The notes under the pieces are model-generated. The model did no database searches. It was not told the DNA's origin and was given only the letters and a program-made list of their open reading frames with translations. The position numbers were made by a program, and so were the translations under genes. Below, in pieces: positions 56,459 through 64,000 of a stretch of 64,000 nucleotides of DNA; position 1 is the first letter of the stretch, and the number at the start of each line of letters is the position of its first letter. The DNA is from G963422445 sp963422445. Its GTDB lineage: Bacteria; Pseudomonadota; Alphaproteobacteria; Thalassobaculales; Thalassobaculaceae. The stretch spans positions 5,704,001 through 5,768,000 of the forward strand of contig OY729512.2 in the NCBI GenBank assembly GCA_963422445.2, given 5' to 3'.

Positions 56459-57110
56459 TTACGGCGTCTCGGCCTCGATAGCCATCATGGCGGATAGCAC
56501 GGCAAGGCGTTCGCCCGGCAGCAGCGCCGCAGAGCGCCGCCCCGGTCGGCCACCTTGCGCGTGATGCGCTGGCGGTCGGTGAAGGTCCGACCCGCGCAGC
56601 GCGCCTGCTGCATCCGGTCGGGCGCGAAGGTGAACCACACGACCGTGCTCCGCACCATGCCCTGGGTGACCACCTGCATCTCCAGCCGCGTCGCGCCATA
56701 CAGCTGAAAGATGACCCGAGACCATCACCTGACAGGGCAGTCGCTTGAGCCTACACAGAAGCGCGACAGGGTCGGCCTCCGTGCCGTCGAAGCGAGAGCG
56801 CCGGGCTGACCGCCGGGTCGCCTGCAGATACGACGGATTGCTGTGGACCAGATCCCGGCCGGAGAACGGAAACAACGACGGAAAGCCATGCGCACAGCCA
56901 TGTACCAACTCGACCGGAGGGTCACAGACAAACGCCTCGATCACCTGGAGGTCACGCTCGATGCCGATCGAGCGCAGGGACGGCGGCTTGCGCATCATCA
57001 ACGCACCGCCCCCGGATGCCTCTCGATGTCGATATCGTGCGGCGGCATCAGCGCAATCAGCGTCTGCCCCAAACCCGCCGTCGCCGTCGATCCGAAAGAC
57101 CCCATCCGTC
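56459..57110 (-). pseudogene. Dam-like (D12 class) DNA adenine methylase, decayed
   Basis: Reading on the minus strand: GFGQ-type start with GLGQTLIALMPPHDIDIE (after a 1 bp shift near 57030), GGGALMMRKPPSLRSIGIER, PPVELVHGCAHGF, then LVHSNPSYLQATRRSARRSRF. NPSY stands at the catalytic motif IV where D12 enzymes have DPPY. Further on, LPCQVMVSG and (other frame) MQVVTQGMVRSTVVWFTF and LPPGERLAVLSAMMAIEAE-like ends (here LLPGERLAVLSAMM). These are the blocks of a small adenine methylase. Frameshifts plus the altered motif make it inactive. It lies beside the IS66 relic. Confidence 0.65.
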
Positions 57111-57322
57111 GCTCCCATTATGCGAGAGCGCCCCCATAGACCGGCGCTTCTAAACGTCAAGAAAAAAACAGGGACTCGACGACACCACACCAGCACCCAC
57201 AATCGTCCCGCCACCGCCAGCAACATGGTCCCGCGCAGTTACGAAAACACGTCCATTTTCACAGGATGCCCGAGCGCAGGGCTGAAACGATCAGACGAAT
57301 GATAGACACACCGGAAAAATAA
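57111..57322. other. Spacer between the methylase relic and the second IS1595 element
   Basis: About 210 bp with no recognised feature apart from the A-rich target site at its right end. Confidence 0.35.
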
Positions 57323-58344
57323 GGCTCAATCCGTGAATCGTAGTCATCGTGATAGAAATTCGCCCGATTCGCCTTGGCAGTCAGACAGATGGATCACGAG
57401 GGTTTCGGGATTGGTTCTCGCGTGTCGATGAGTTGAGGCGGCGCCGCGCAAGGCGGTGGCGGCGGTGCTGTCGGACCCGCCGAAGGGCGCGGCCTCGCTG
57501 GCGGCGATCGAGCTGGGCGTGAATGACGAGCGGCGCTGTCGGCATTGCGGCGCCGGCGGGGCGGTGTCGCGGGGCACGGCGCGCGGTCTTCGCCGTGTCC
57601 GGTGCAAGGCCTGTAGGAAGAGGTTCGGTGCGCTGACCGGCACAGCGCTGTCGGGCCTGCACCACAAGGAGCGCTGGCTGGCCTTTGGCGCCGCGCCTGG
57701 CGCCGGCGAGACGATCCGGGAGGCTGCCGAGCGCTGCGGGATTGCGCCGGGCACGGCACCTCGCTGGCGCCACCGCTTTCTGGCGGCGGTGCGCCAGGCG
57801 CCGGACCGGCTTGCCGGAATCGTCGAGGCTCTCGAGACCTTCGTTCTCGAGAGCCGCAAGGGGGAGCGGAAGCTGGACCGCACGTCGCGCCGGCGCGGCG
57901 GGACGGCCCGCAAACCCGGCCTCGCGCGCGCAGGCGTCGATCCTGGTCGCCGCCGACCGTGCGGGCGAGACCCTCAGCCATACCCTGCCCGCCCTCAACC
58001 CAGACAGCGTGAAGGAGGGGTTGGAGCCGGTCGTCGCACCGGATGCGCTGCTCGTCTCCGACGCCAACCGCTGCTATCCGCCCGTTGCGGCGGTGCTCGA
58101 CATCCCGCACGAGAGCATCACCGCTTCTGCCAGCCAACGGGTCCGGGGCGCGCGGCCCATCCAGACGGTCAATAGCCGCCACAGCCAGATCAAGGGCGTC
58201 CTGCGCGGCTCCGCGGCATCCCACCAAGGACCTCGACAGCTATCTGAGGTGGTTCCATCTCATCGAACGCGGCGATCAGCATCGCCCAGAGCCTGCCTCG
58301 AGGCGGCGATGGCTGGACCGCACCTACAATTCACGGATTGAGCC
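57323..58344 (+). mobile_element. IS1595-family element 2 (no cargo)
   Basis: A 1,022 bp element with ends ggctcaatccgtgaatcgta and inverted ggctcaatccgtgaattgta. The flanking octamers are aaaaataa and aaaaatta (7 of 8), consistent with an 8 bp duplication. It carries only a transposase gene, so it is the cargo-free counterpart of the 18.3 kb element. Confidence 0.87.
57456..58341 (+). pseudogene. IS1595-family (IS1016-like) transposase, frameshifted
   Basis: The N-terminal zinc ribbon (CRHCGAGGAVSRG ... RVRCKACRKRFGALTGTALSGLHHKERW) and RHRFLAAVRQAPDRLAGIVE are in one frame. GIVEALETFVL stands where the catalytic block normally reads GIVEADETF, so the first Asp is replaced by Leu. After a shift near 57930 the frame continues ILVAADRAGETLSHTLPA, LLVSDANRCYPPVAA (second Asp) and TVNSRHSQIKGVLRG. 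A further shift gives LDSYLRWFHLIERGDQ. The missing catalytic Asp and the frameshifts make it inactive. Confidence 0.88.
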
Positions 58345-58568
58345 AAAAATTATCAGAACAAGGGCAATGATCTCGCCACTTTCCTGCCGACATCCGGCGA
58401 TGCCGAGATCATGGAGGTCACCAATGAAGAGGGCGACACCTCGCAGTTTCCGATCCCCGGCTATGTCCAGGTAGCTGTGATCGTACCTTTCCCGACCATT
58501 TCCCCGCCAACCGGAACGAAAGGGCTCTCCGGTTACGTTCTGCAACTATGGGCAATTTTTCGGAAGGT
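58345..58568. other. Unassigned stretch after IS1595 element 2
   Basis: The plus strand reads NKGNDLATFLPTSGDAEIME and GYVQVAVIVPF in one open frame, but I do not recognise it. It may be a fragment interrupted by the IS. Confidence 0.35.
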
Positions 58569-60017
58569 CTACAACCAGGCCGCAGCATGCGTTCCCAACG
58601 GTACTGGTCCGGATTCCCAATACGGCGTTGTCGCGGACATTCTGGCCGGACAACGAACATGCCTGACCTCGCCCCACGGGGAATCATGAATTTCCAGAAG
58701 GTCGCCTATATCGGCTTCGGCCGGCATGATCGCATGAATGCCGTCAACCCGACCCAGACCCTGAATCCAGCGCCCGGTCTGAGCCAAAGACACCCGAACC
58801 AACCACGATCCGCCTTCCTCAACCCGGCGTTTGAGTGCGATCATCGCACCGAACGCCGCAAGATAGCCGGTACCGTGGTCTAGGGCCTGGCAGGGCAGAG
58901 GATGTGGTCCGTAGGCGCCGAATGCCGTCATACCCTCGTGAACGATGCCACTGGCACTCTGGGTCAGACTGTCAAACCCGCGCCAGTCCTGCCACGGCCC
59001 CGCATGGCCATAAGCCGATAACGTGACATAGACGATGCCGGGACGCAGCGCCGCCAGATCGTCCAGACCAAAACCGCGGCCAGCGATGGTGCCGGGCCTG
59101 TAACCCTGTACAAAGACATCGGCGCCGCGGGCCATGTGGCGCAACGTATCGCATTGTGTGGTGTCACGAAGATCGACGAACGCCGAGCGTTTGCCGAGAC
59201 CGGTATCGATGACCAGCGGTTCCAAGGCTGGCAAATGCCCGGCCCCGACGCGGATGACCTCGGCGCCATGCGACGCCAGGGTACGGCCGCAGACCGGCCC
59301 GGCAATCACCTTGGTCAGTTCGAGAACCTTCACACCTGAAAGCGGCCGGTCCGGCCGCGTTGGCAATGGTTCCGCCGGAGCATTGTCAATCCTGATGATT
59401 TCAAGTAAGGGCAAGCTAGCCAGCGCACGGGCTTGCGGATGCGCCAGCCATTCCTCCGGCGTGCGAACCAGGGCGACGCAGAGGCGTTCCTCCCGGCACC
59501 GTTGTTCCAGCGCGAGACCGTCCCAGTGTGCAACCGCCGCCGCGACCTCGGACCGGTCGTTTCCACACCCAAGGACCTCGAGAACACCATCCCGAAGATG
59601 CGGAAACTGGCAATGCAACTGAACCCAGCGGTCGTCACTGGTCCGGAAATATCCTGACGCCGGCTCCCAGAATTCGCCCGGCTTGCGGCCGAGAATCCGG
59701 GTGTATGATTCGCTTCGGAAAGCAATGGCGGCATCCCGCATGTCGAGCGTAACCGATTGCCGCACGCCGCTCCGCGAGCGCCAGAATTCGGCTGCCGCGA
59801 GTGATGCCGCGCCAATCGTGACCGCGGCAGCGGTTCCGATCCGGAAGATTGAGGGGAGAGCCGGATCCGCCCCGGTCAGCGTGATGTCATTGAGTGCGTC
59901 GGGGTCGCCACCGGCATCCAGCCACAATGCGCCGAGCCGGTTTGCCGGAAACGAACTGTCCACCGGCCATTTCTCCTTCGCTGTCACGGTCTCTGCCCCG
60001 CTATTCGGCCATTGCAA
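58569..60017 (-). CDS. CaiB/BaiF family CoA-transferase, two-part (permuted-looking) form
   Basis: 482-residue CoA-transferase family protein. The usual N-terminal signature of class III enzymes (LSGVKVLELTKVIAGPVCGRT) appears only near residue 250, followed by FVQGYRPGTIAGRGFGLDDL, VTLSAYGHAGPW and the catalytic-type Asp in CQALDHGTGYLAAFG. The first half (AAEFWRSRSGVRQSV, GYFRTSDDRWVQLHCQFPH, VRTPEEWLAHPQARAL) looks like the C-terminal part of a standard enzyme. I recall homologues with this order, so it is not a rearrangement artefact. The start may instead be GTG at 59987, which has GGGGCAGAG upstream. It ends in poorly conserved sequence. Confidence 0.85.
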   Translation of the reverse strand: MQWPNSGAETVTAKEKWPVDSSFPANRLGALWLDAGGDPDALNDITLTGADPALPSIFRIGTAAAVTIGAASLAAAEFWRSRSGVRQSVTLDMRDAAIAFRSESYTRILGRKPGEFWEPASGYFRTSDDRWVQLHCQFPHLRDGVLEVLGCGNDRSEVAAAVAHWDGLALEQRCREERLCVALVRTPEEWLAHPQARALASLPLLEIIRIDNAPAEPLPTRPDRPLSGVKVLELTKVIAGPVCGRTLASHGAEVIRVGAGHLPALEPLVIDTGLGKRSAFVDLRDTTQCDTLRHMARGADVFVQGYRPGTIAGRGFGLDDLAALRPGIVYVTLSAYGHAGPWQDWRGFDSLTQSASGIVHEGMTAFGAYGPHPLPCQALDHGTGYLAAFGAMIALKRRVEEGGSWLVRVSLAQTGRWIQGLGRVDGIHAIMPAEADIGDLLEIHDSPWGEVRHVRCPARMSATTPYWESGPVPLGTHAAAWL

Positions 60018-60125
60018 CGCGCGAGGACGACCGATCCCGATGTGGCCGGACCATCAATAAATCGGGTTCGGATGACTCCGAGCAAACAGGCACGAGCTCC
60101 GGAAATCCGGTGCTGCGTGATTTGC

Positions 60126-60152
60126 CGTGGCAGGCTCGACAAGCCTGCCACG
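60126..60152 (-). terminator. Stem-loop between the cupin and CoA-transferase genes
   Basis: An 11 bp perfect stem (cgtggcaggct / agcctgccacg) with a 5-base loop, 26 bp after the cupin stop. There is no T-run on the minus strand, so it is either a weak intrinsic terminator or an RNA-processing hairpin. Confidence 0.5.
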
Positions 60153-60177
60153 AACCCTATCGATCGAATCCGCGACC

Positions 60178-60600
60178 CTATTCGGCCGCTTCGGCTGTCT
60201 CTTCGATCTCCGGCCCATCGACGATTCGAGTCGCAAAATTCGCCGGTGAGACGATTTCCAGAACCTCGAAATCCTTCGAGCAGGCGATCTCGCGATGCCG
60301 GATGCCCGGCCGCTGGTTGATGCAGTCACCTTTTTCGATGCGCCTGACGCCCTGGCCCTCATACTCGAATTTGGCCCAGCCGTTGAGAACCATCACGAAC
60401 TGGAACGCGCAGTCATGGACATGCCAATGCTGTACTTCATCCTTCGTTTCCTTCCCGTTTGCCTTAATGATGTGGGCGACATAGTCGCCTTTCGTGGCCT
60501 TTTCGATTCCGAGATCGCGATACTCGAAGATCTCCCGAAGACCTTCGGTCCACACGGCATCGGATACCTTGTTGTGAGAAAAGTCCCAATTCTCTGCCAT
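60178..60600 (-). CDS. Small single-domain cupin protein
   Basis: 140-residue cupin with metal ligands likely at His58, His60 and His62 (HWHVHDCAFQFV) and His102 (GIRHREI), in the usual beta-barrel order. The second motif is GDCINQRPGIRH. GGAGGCAGG lies just before the ATG at 60600. Such small cupins are often dioxygenases, isomerases or sensors; none can be assigned. The C-terminal tail is acidic. It precedes the CoA-transferase gene on the same strand, separated by a strong hairpin. Confidence 0.9.
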   Translation of the reverse strand: MAENWDFSHNKVSDAVWTEGLREIFEYRDLGIEKATKGDYVAHIIKANGKETKDEVQHWHVHDCAFQFVMVLNGWAKFEYEGQGVRRIEKGDCINQRPGIRHREIACSKDFEVLEIVSPANFATRIVDGPEIEETAEAAE

Positions 60601-60731
60601 TTCCTGCCTCCGTCGTCATGATTCGGGCTCGGGGATCGAGCCTGCCCAATCGAAGTCTGTCACCAATTCCAGCACTGTTGCCGATCTTACTATGCACCGT
60701 CGGACAAGACAATCCGACCGTAATCGGTCCC

Positions 60732-60808
60732 CACGGTGATCCCATGCTAAATTTGAGCGCCGGTCGAGCGGCACTTTGACAACATACAGCGAAGTCATTT
60801 TCACAATT
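60732..60808. repeat. Dispersed repeat R1, copy 3 (left part, split by a transposon)
   Basis: This begins cacggtgatcccatgct and matches copy 1 closely to ttttcacaatt. A transposon then interrupts it. The continuation, ggtccgtaacca, is found directly after that element at about 63230. Confidence 0.78.
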
Positions 60809-63226
60809 TCAGACTTCCTGACCTCTAGTGATTTGGTGTGACACCGGCTGGGTGGGTTCCGGGGCTGCGTCGATCTCGTAGACCATGCGCAGATCGGTCC
60901 CGGGGAAGAGCGTTTCGGTGGCGTTGAGCTCGTTCAGGAGGGCATCGATCTGGCGGTCGCAAGCGTCATTTGCGAGGCCGAGAATGTGGACCCGGAGAAC
61001 GCCGTTGGCGGGGTCCGGCAGGATGTCGGCGTCGGCGGTCATGAGAGCCTGAAGCAGTTTCCGGGGATGAGGCTTCTTGCCTTGTCCCTGCATGACGGGG
61101 AGCATCATGCGGGTTTCGGCGCGGTAGGCGATCATGCGGATGATGTCGAGGAGGATGCGGTCGCGTGAGGGCAGGGCATCGAGCTGTTGGTCTTCGTCGA
61201 GGTCGCCGGCTCGACAGTGCTTCGGCACGTTCCTGCGGCTGGCCCTGGCGATCTCGAGGGCACCCTCGAGGTCGCTGACTTCTCTCCTGAGCTGCGCCTT
61301 CGGCCTCTTTTTCCTGGCCGCGCCGGCGCTCCGGTTGCGCAGGCTGGCGAGCCGGCATTCGGCGCTGCGGATTGCCTTGTCATAGGCCCGCCGGAGCGGG
61401 TTTACGACCATGGTGTCGGGATCGAGAGGCTCGAGTTCGTGGGTCGGCAGGGCGTCGAGATTGAACTCGTCGCGCATGTACTTGAAGAAGTTTTCCTGCG
61501 ACCAGCGCGAGAACATGGCGCCTGCGGCCTCGCTCATCGGTTTGTGCGGATCGGTGACGATGAAGGGGATCTGACGGCCGTTGTCCAGCAGGCGGCGGAT
61601 CTGGCGCACCCTGAAGCCGTTCGGCAACGTCACCGGCTTTTCGGCCAGCCGCACGGAGGCGGTGCCGTTTGTCGCCGGTCCGTGAATGGGAACGGTCGTC
61701 GCGCCGAAGTCCTCGACCGGCCAATCCTCGCCGCCGAAGTTCTTGTGCCAGGTCCGGCGCCTGGGCGTCGACGATCCCGAGGTCCTGCAGCGCCGGCACC
61801 ACGTCGGCTTCGATGGCGGCGACCATCTTCGGATCCAGCGTCTTATGCAGACAGAGCAGGGGCTTGCCGCCCAGGGCGTTGATCCAGTAGCCGGTGCTGG
61901 CCGGCAGGCACAGCTTCTGGCGCGAGACGAAGTGTTTCGGCAGGCGTCCCTTGCGGCCGGCGTAGACCTTGACGTGCCCGTCGACGGCCAGCGTCGCCCA
62001 GAGCTCCGGCTCGTCGGCCTGCCAGCGCCTGGCAAGGGCGCGCTGCCAAGCCCGCACGCCGGCCTCGTCGTTGGCGATCAGAGCGATCTTGCGCCGCAGG
62101 GTCTTGACCTCGGGGCAACGGTCGAGGCCGAGGATGGCGCCCCATTCGCCCGGCGACCGATAGCGCAAACTCTCGGGGTTGCGTACCCGCGCCAGGGTCA
62201 TGAAGGCCAGGAAAAGCAGGATCGTGTTCAGGCCGTAATAGCCCTTGGGCAGGAGCGGCAGGGCGTCGCTCGCGGCCAGCAGACCTTCCTTGAGCAGGGC
62301 CGGCAGGGCGGTGAGAACGCCGCCTGAGCGCACGCCGCGGGCGGCGCTGGCGAACTGCGGTTCGACCGGTCCCGCCTGCCCGCTGCTGGCCAGCACCCGG
62401 CCCGAGACATCGCAGGTCGCGCGCCCCATCGGCGCCGGCCGGTCGCGCGCGCTGCGATCCGTCTGCGTCCCGGCGTCGAGAGGACCTGGCTCCCCGCTCT
62501 GCGCCGTGTCCGCCAAGGGCTGCGCTTCGCCCGCTTCGGGCCCGGCTGCGCCGCCAGCCTCTTCAGCGACACGCGCCTCGCATGGCGCACCCACTGCCGA
62601 GCCTGCGGGCTCCTGCGCGCACACCGCCTTGCCGATCAGCCCCCGCCGGCGCCACTTGTGGACCGAGGCTTTCGACACGCCGAGAACCCGGGCCACCGCA
62701 GCGCCGCTCAGGCCCGCTTCCAGCAACGCTGTCGCCCTCTTGGCCAACGCCGGCGTGAACACCGACGGCCCGCGCCCGCGCCGGGGTTTCAGAAACGCCG
62801 CTTCACCCTCGGCCAGGTAGCGCCGCCGTGCTCGCTGCACGGTCGAGCGCGAGACACAGAACGCGTCGGCCAGATCCTGCGGCGAGAGCGCGCTGATCAC
62901 CGCGAGGCGGCCGATGCGCATGAGCATGGCGGCGCGGTCATCGGCGGGGTGGCTGTCGAAGGGAACGAGGTTTGAGAAGTAGGTGAAGGTATCGTCCGAG
63001 ATCAGGACGGCGAAGCAGCTGTTGCCGATCGGAACCGCCTCTGGGGGACACAGCGGGAGGGTCATGGGCATGGCTGAGGCCGCGTATATAGTGTCATATT
63101 ACAATATACGACATCGGCTGCGACTGCCACCGAAAATCGGCCCGCAACGGCCGAAAAGTGGCAGACTTCAAGGGGCTCGCGGCACGCCGTCCGGCAGCGT
63201 CAACGCCAAGAGGTCAGGAAGTCTGA
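60808..63226 (-). mobile_element. Large IS with about 750-residue transposase
   Basis: About 2.4 kb with inverted ends ttcagacttcctgacctct (60808-60826) and its inverse at 63208-63226 (caagaggtcaggaagtctgaag). The target is inside repeat R1. The family, which I recall as large putative transposases with a helix-turn-helix and DDE-like core, is not assigned by name. Confidence 0.85.
60809..63071 (-). pseudogene. Large putative transposase, one frameshift
   Basis: The N-terminal half (ATG at 63071) contains DDTFTYFSNLVPF, two helix-turn-helix segments (SPQDLADAFCVSRSTVQRARR, SGAAVARVLGVSKASVHKWRR), a GC-rich low-complexity linker, KGYYGLNTILLFLAFMTLAR, WGAILGLDRCPEVKTLRRKI, LAVDGHVKVYAGRKG and TGYWINALGGKPL. 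A frameshift near 61745 separates the C-terminal half: NFGGEDWPVEDFGA, GAMFSRWSQENFFKYMRDEF, DIIRMIAYRAETRM and LNATETLFPGTDLRMVYEI. Intact relatives are one chain, so a single indel has probably killed it. Confidence 0.82.
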
Positions 63227-63461
63227 AGTTGGTCCGTAACCAAGAAATGGCGGAAGCCCTGAGGTTTTTAGCCCCGGGATCCTGATTTCTGTCAGAGATG
63301 TAGTACAAGTCGAAACGGGTTGATTTTGAGGCAATCAACTGAATTTCTTGACATTTTTCAGCATTTCATACGAATCGATGTAGCGTCCTGACAGCAAGAC
63401 GGTCCGCCATGGTCTCTCGCACCAGGACCCCCGGCAATTACAGTTATCTTCAGATCGAACC
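63227..63461. other. Spacer with the tail of repeat R1
   Basis: The first dozen bases continue R1 copy 3 (ggtccgtaacca). The rest is unassigned, and no gene is recognised. Confidence 0.45.
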
Positions 63462-64000
63462 TCTTGCAAAATTCCTGTCCCCAGGGTCCGGTGAGCCCGG
63501 ATCGGTCGGTTGATCCCGGTCACCTCTGCACCTGGAGGTCGGAATCCATGGATTCGCGGTGTCTCATCAGAGACGATGAGACCGAACAGGGACCTTTGCG
63601 GACATCGGGGCACGCCTCTCCGGGCCACTCTCTTCGAGAGGGCCGCGAAGGGTTGGTATGCGTTGTCGGAGCCGCGCTATGGGGCGGCGAGACGTATCAA
63701 TGGGTCAGCCGCCAGGGCCAGGATGCCGACCATGAGATGGCAGGCGACCTTGGAATGTCCACGGACGCGGACATGGCGCCCGCCACACTCATCCTTGAGG
63801 CGGGCGTTGGTCCTCTCGACACCGGACCGGATCCGGAACCGCACGGTCTCGGGATCGACATGGCCTATTGCACGCCGGGCCCGGGCCTCCCGGTCTCGCT
63901 CCTCCTTGAGGTCCTTGTCCCGGCGCCGATTGACATCGATGATCGGCACATGGCCAAGCCGTTCGCTCATCTGGTAGATCTCCCTGGCATCATAGGCCGC
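63462..64000 (-). mobile_element. IS1182/IS5-like element, copy 2 (runs off the window)
   Basis: This starts with the same 12 bp end (tcttgcaaaatt) as 50911 and follows it closely thereafter, with scattered differences. The C-terminal part of the transposase (MSERLGHVPIIDVNRRRD, IRSGVERTNARLKDE) is open on the minus strand from the window edge to 63677. Whether the whole copy is intact cannot be seen. Confidence 0.88.

Noticed and set aside
60126..60152. Confident intrinsic terminator
   Set aside because: The stem is strong but no T-tract follows on the transcribed strand, so it is kept only as a candidate.
27..64000. tRNA, rRNA and CRISPR arrays
   Set aside because: I saw no rRNA block or convincing tRNA cloverleaf, and no regularly spaced direct repeats. 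I cannot run dedicated searches, so small RNA genes could be missed.

Overview
The window looks like a GC-rich alphaproteobacterial chromosome, probably of a Rhodospirillales-type lineage. This is inferred from protein character only: a Sua5/GlcD-like gene pair, a bacterial Bpt-type leucyltransferase, a 2-oxoacid:ferredoxin oxidoreductase fed by a GltD-like protein, and many CaiB/BaiF CoA-transferases. No rRNA, tRNA or CRISPR array was seen. The region is crowded with insertion sequences and broken genes, as in genomes undergoing IS expansion and gene decay, such as host-associated or symbiotic bacteria.

Layout. 1-18.3 kb is mostly metabolic: a Zn-alcohol dehydrogenase divergent from a PhyH dioxygenase / CoA-transferase / enoyl-CoA hydratase / MFS operon, a CmcJ-NvfI-type protein, an IS630+IS5 stack, a Rieske oxygenase, an SDR, a P450, a decayed NYN gene, Sua5, a FAD-linked 2-hydroxyacid oxidase and a beta-lactamase-fold hydrolase. 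18.3-37.0 kb is a mobile-element island. It holds an IS1595-family element carrying DNA methyltransferase and restriction-endonuclease-like cargo, stacked IS5/IS630 copies, an IS481 element split by a large-serine-recombinase unit, two inverted IS630-type copies bracketing a 7.8 kb graveyard (hsdM, DUF4338/ISAs1, Nudix, pRiA4b-ORF3 and IS256 relics) and an IS4-like element. 37.3-46.1 kb is metabolic again: YheT-like hydrolase, unknown protein, KorB, KorA and GltD-like genes in one minus-strand operon, then a divergent CoA-transferase and a flavin reductase. 46.3-53.9 kb holds an IS4-like relic, a second IS5+IS630 stack, and an AAA-ATPase/TOPRIM-like defence-type gene pair broken by an IS1182/IS5-like insertion. 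54.1-60.6 kb has bpt, IS66 and Dam-like methylase relics, a second IS1595 element, a CoA-transferase and a cupin. 60.7-64 kb holds a large transposon inside a short dispersed repeat and the start of another IS.

How the parts relate. The metabolic genes are consistent with oxidative breakdown of acyl-CoA or aromatic/terpenoid-type substrates: oxygenation by PhyH, Rieske and P450 enzymes, CoA transfer, hydration, and 2-oxoacid oxidation with electrons passed to NAD(P) by the GltD-like subunit. The accessory part is a layered record of transposition and of lost defence genes: four unrelated restriction/defence remnants lie within 40 kb.

The most notable object is the 2,081 bp IS1595-family element (18326-20406). 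It has near-perfect terminal repeats and a perfect 8 bp target duplication. It carries an apparently intact N6-adenine methyltransferase gene and a PD-(D/E)XK endonuclease-like reading frame, that is, a restriction-modification module inside an insertion sequence.
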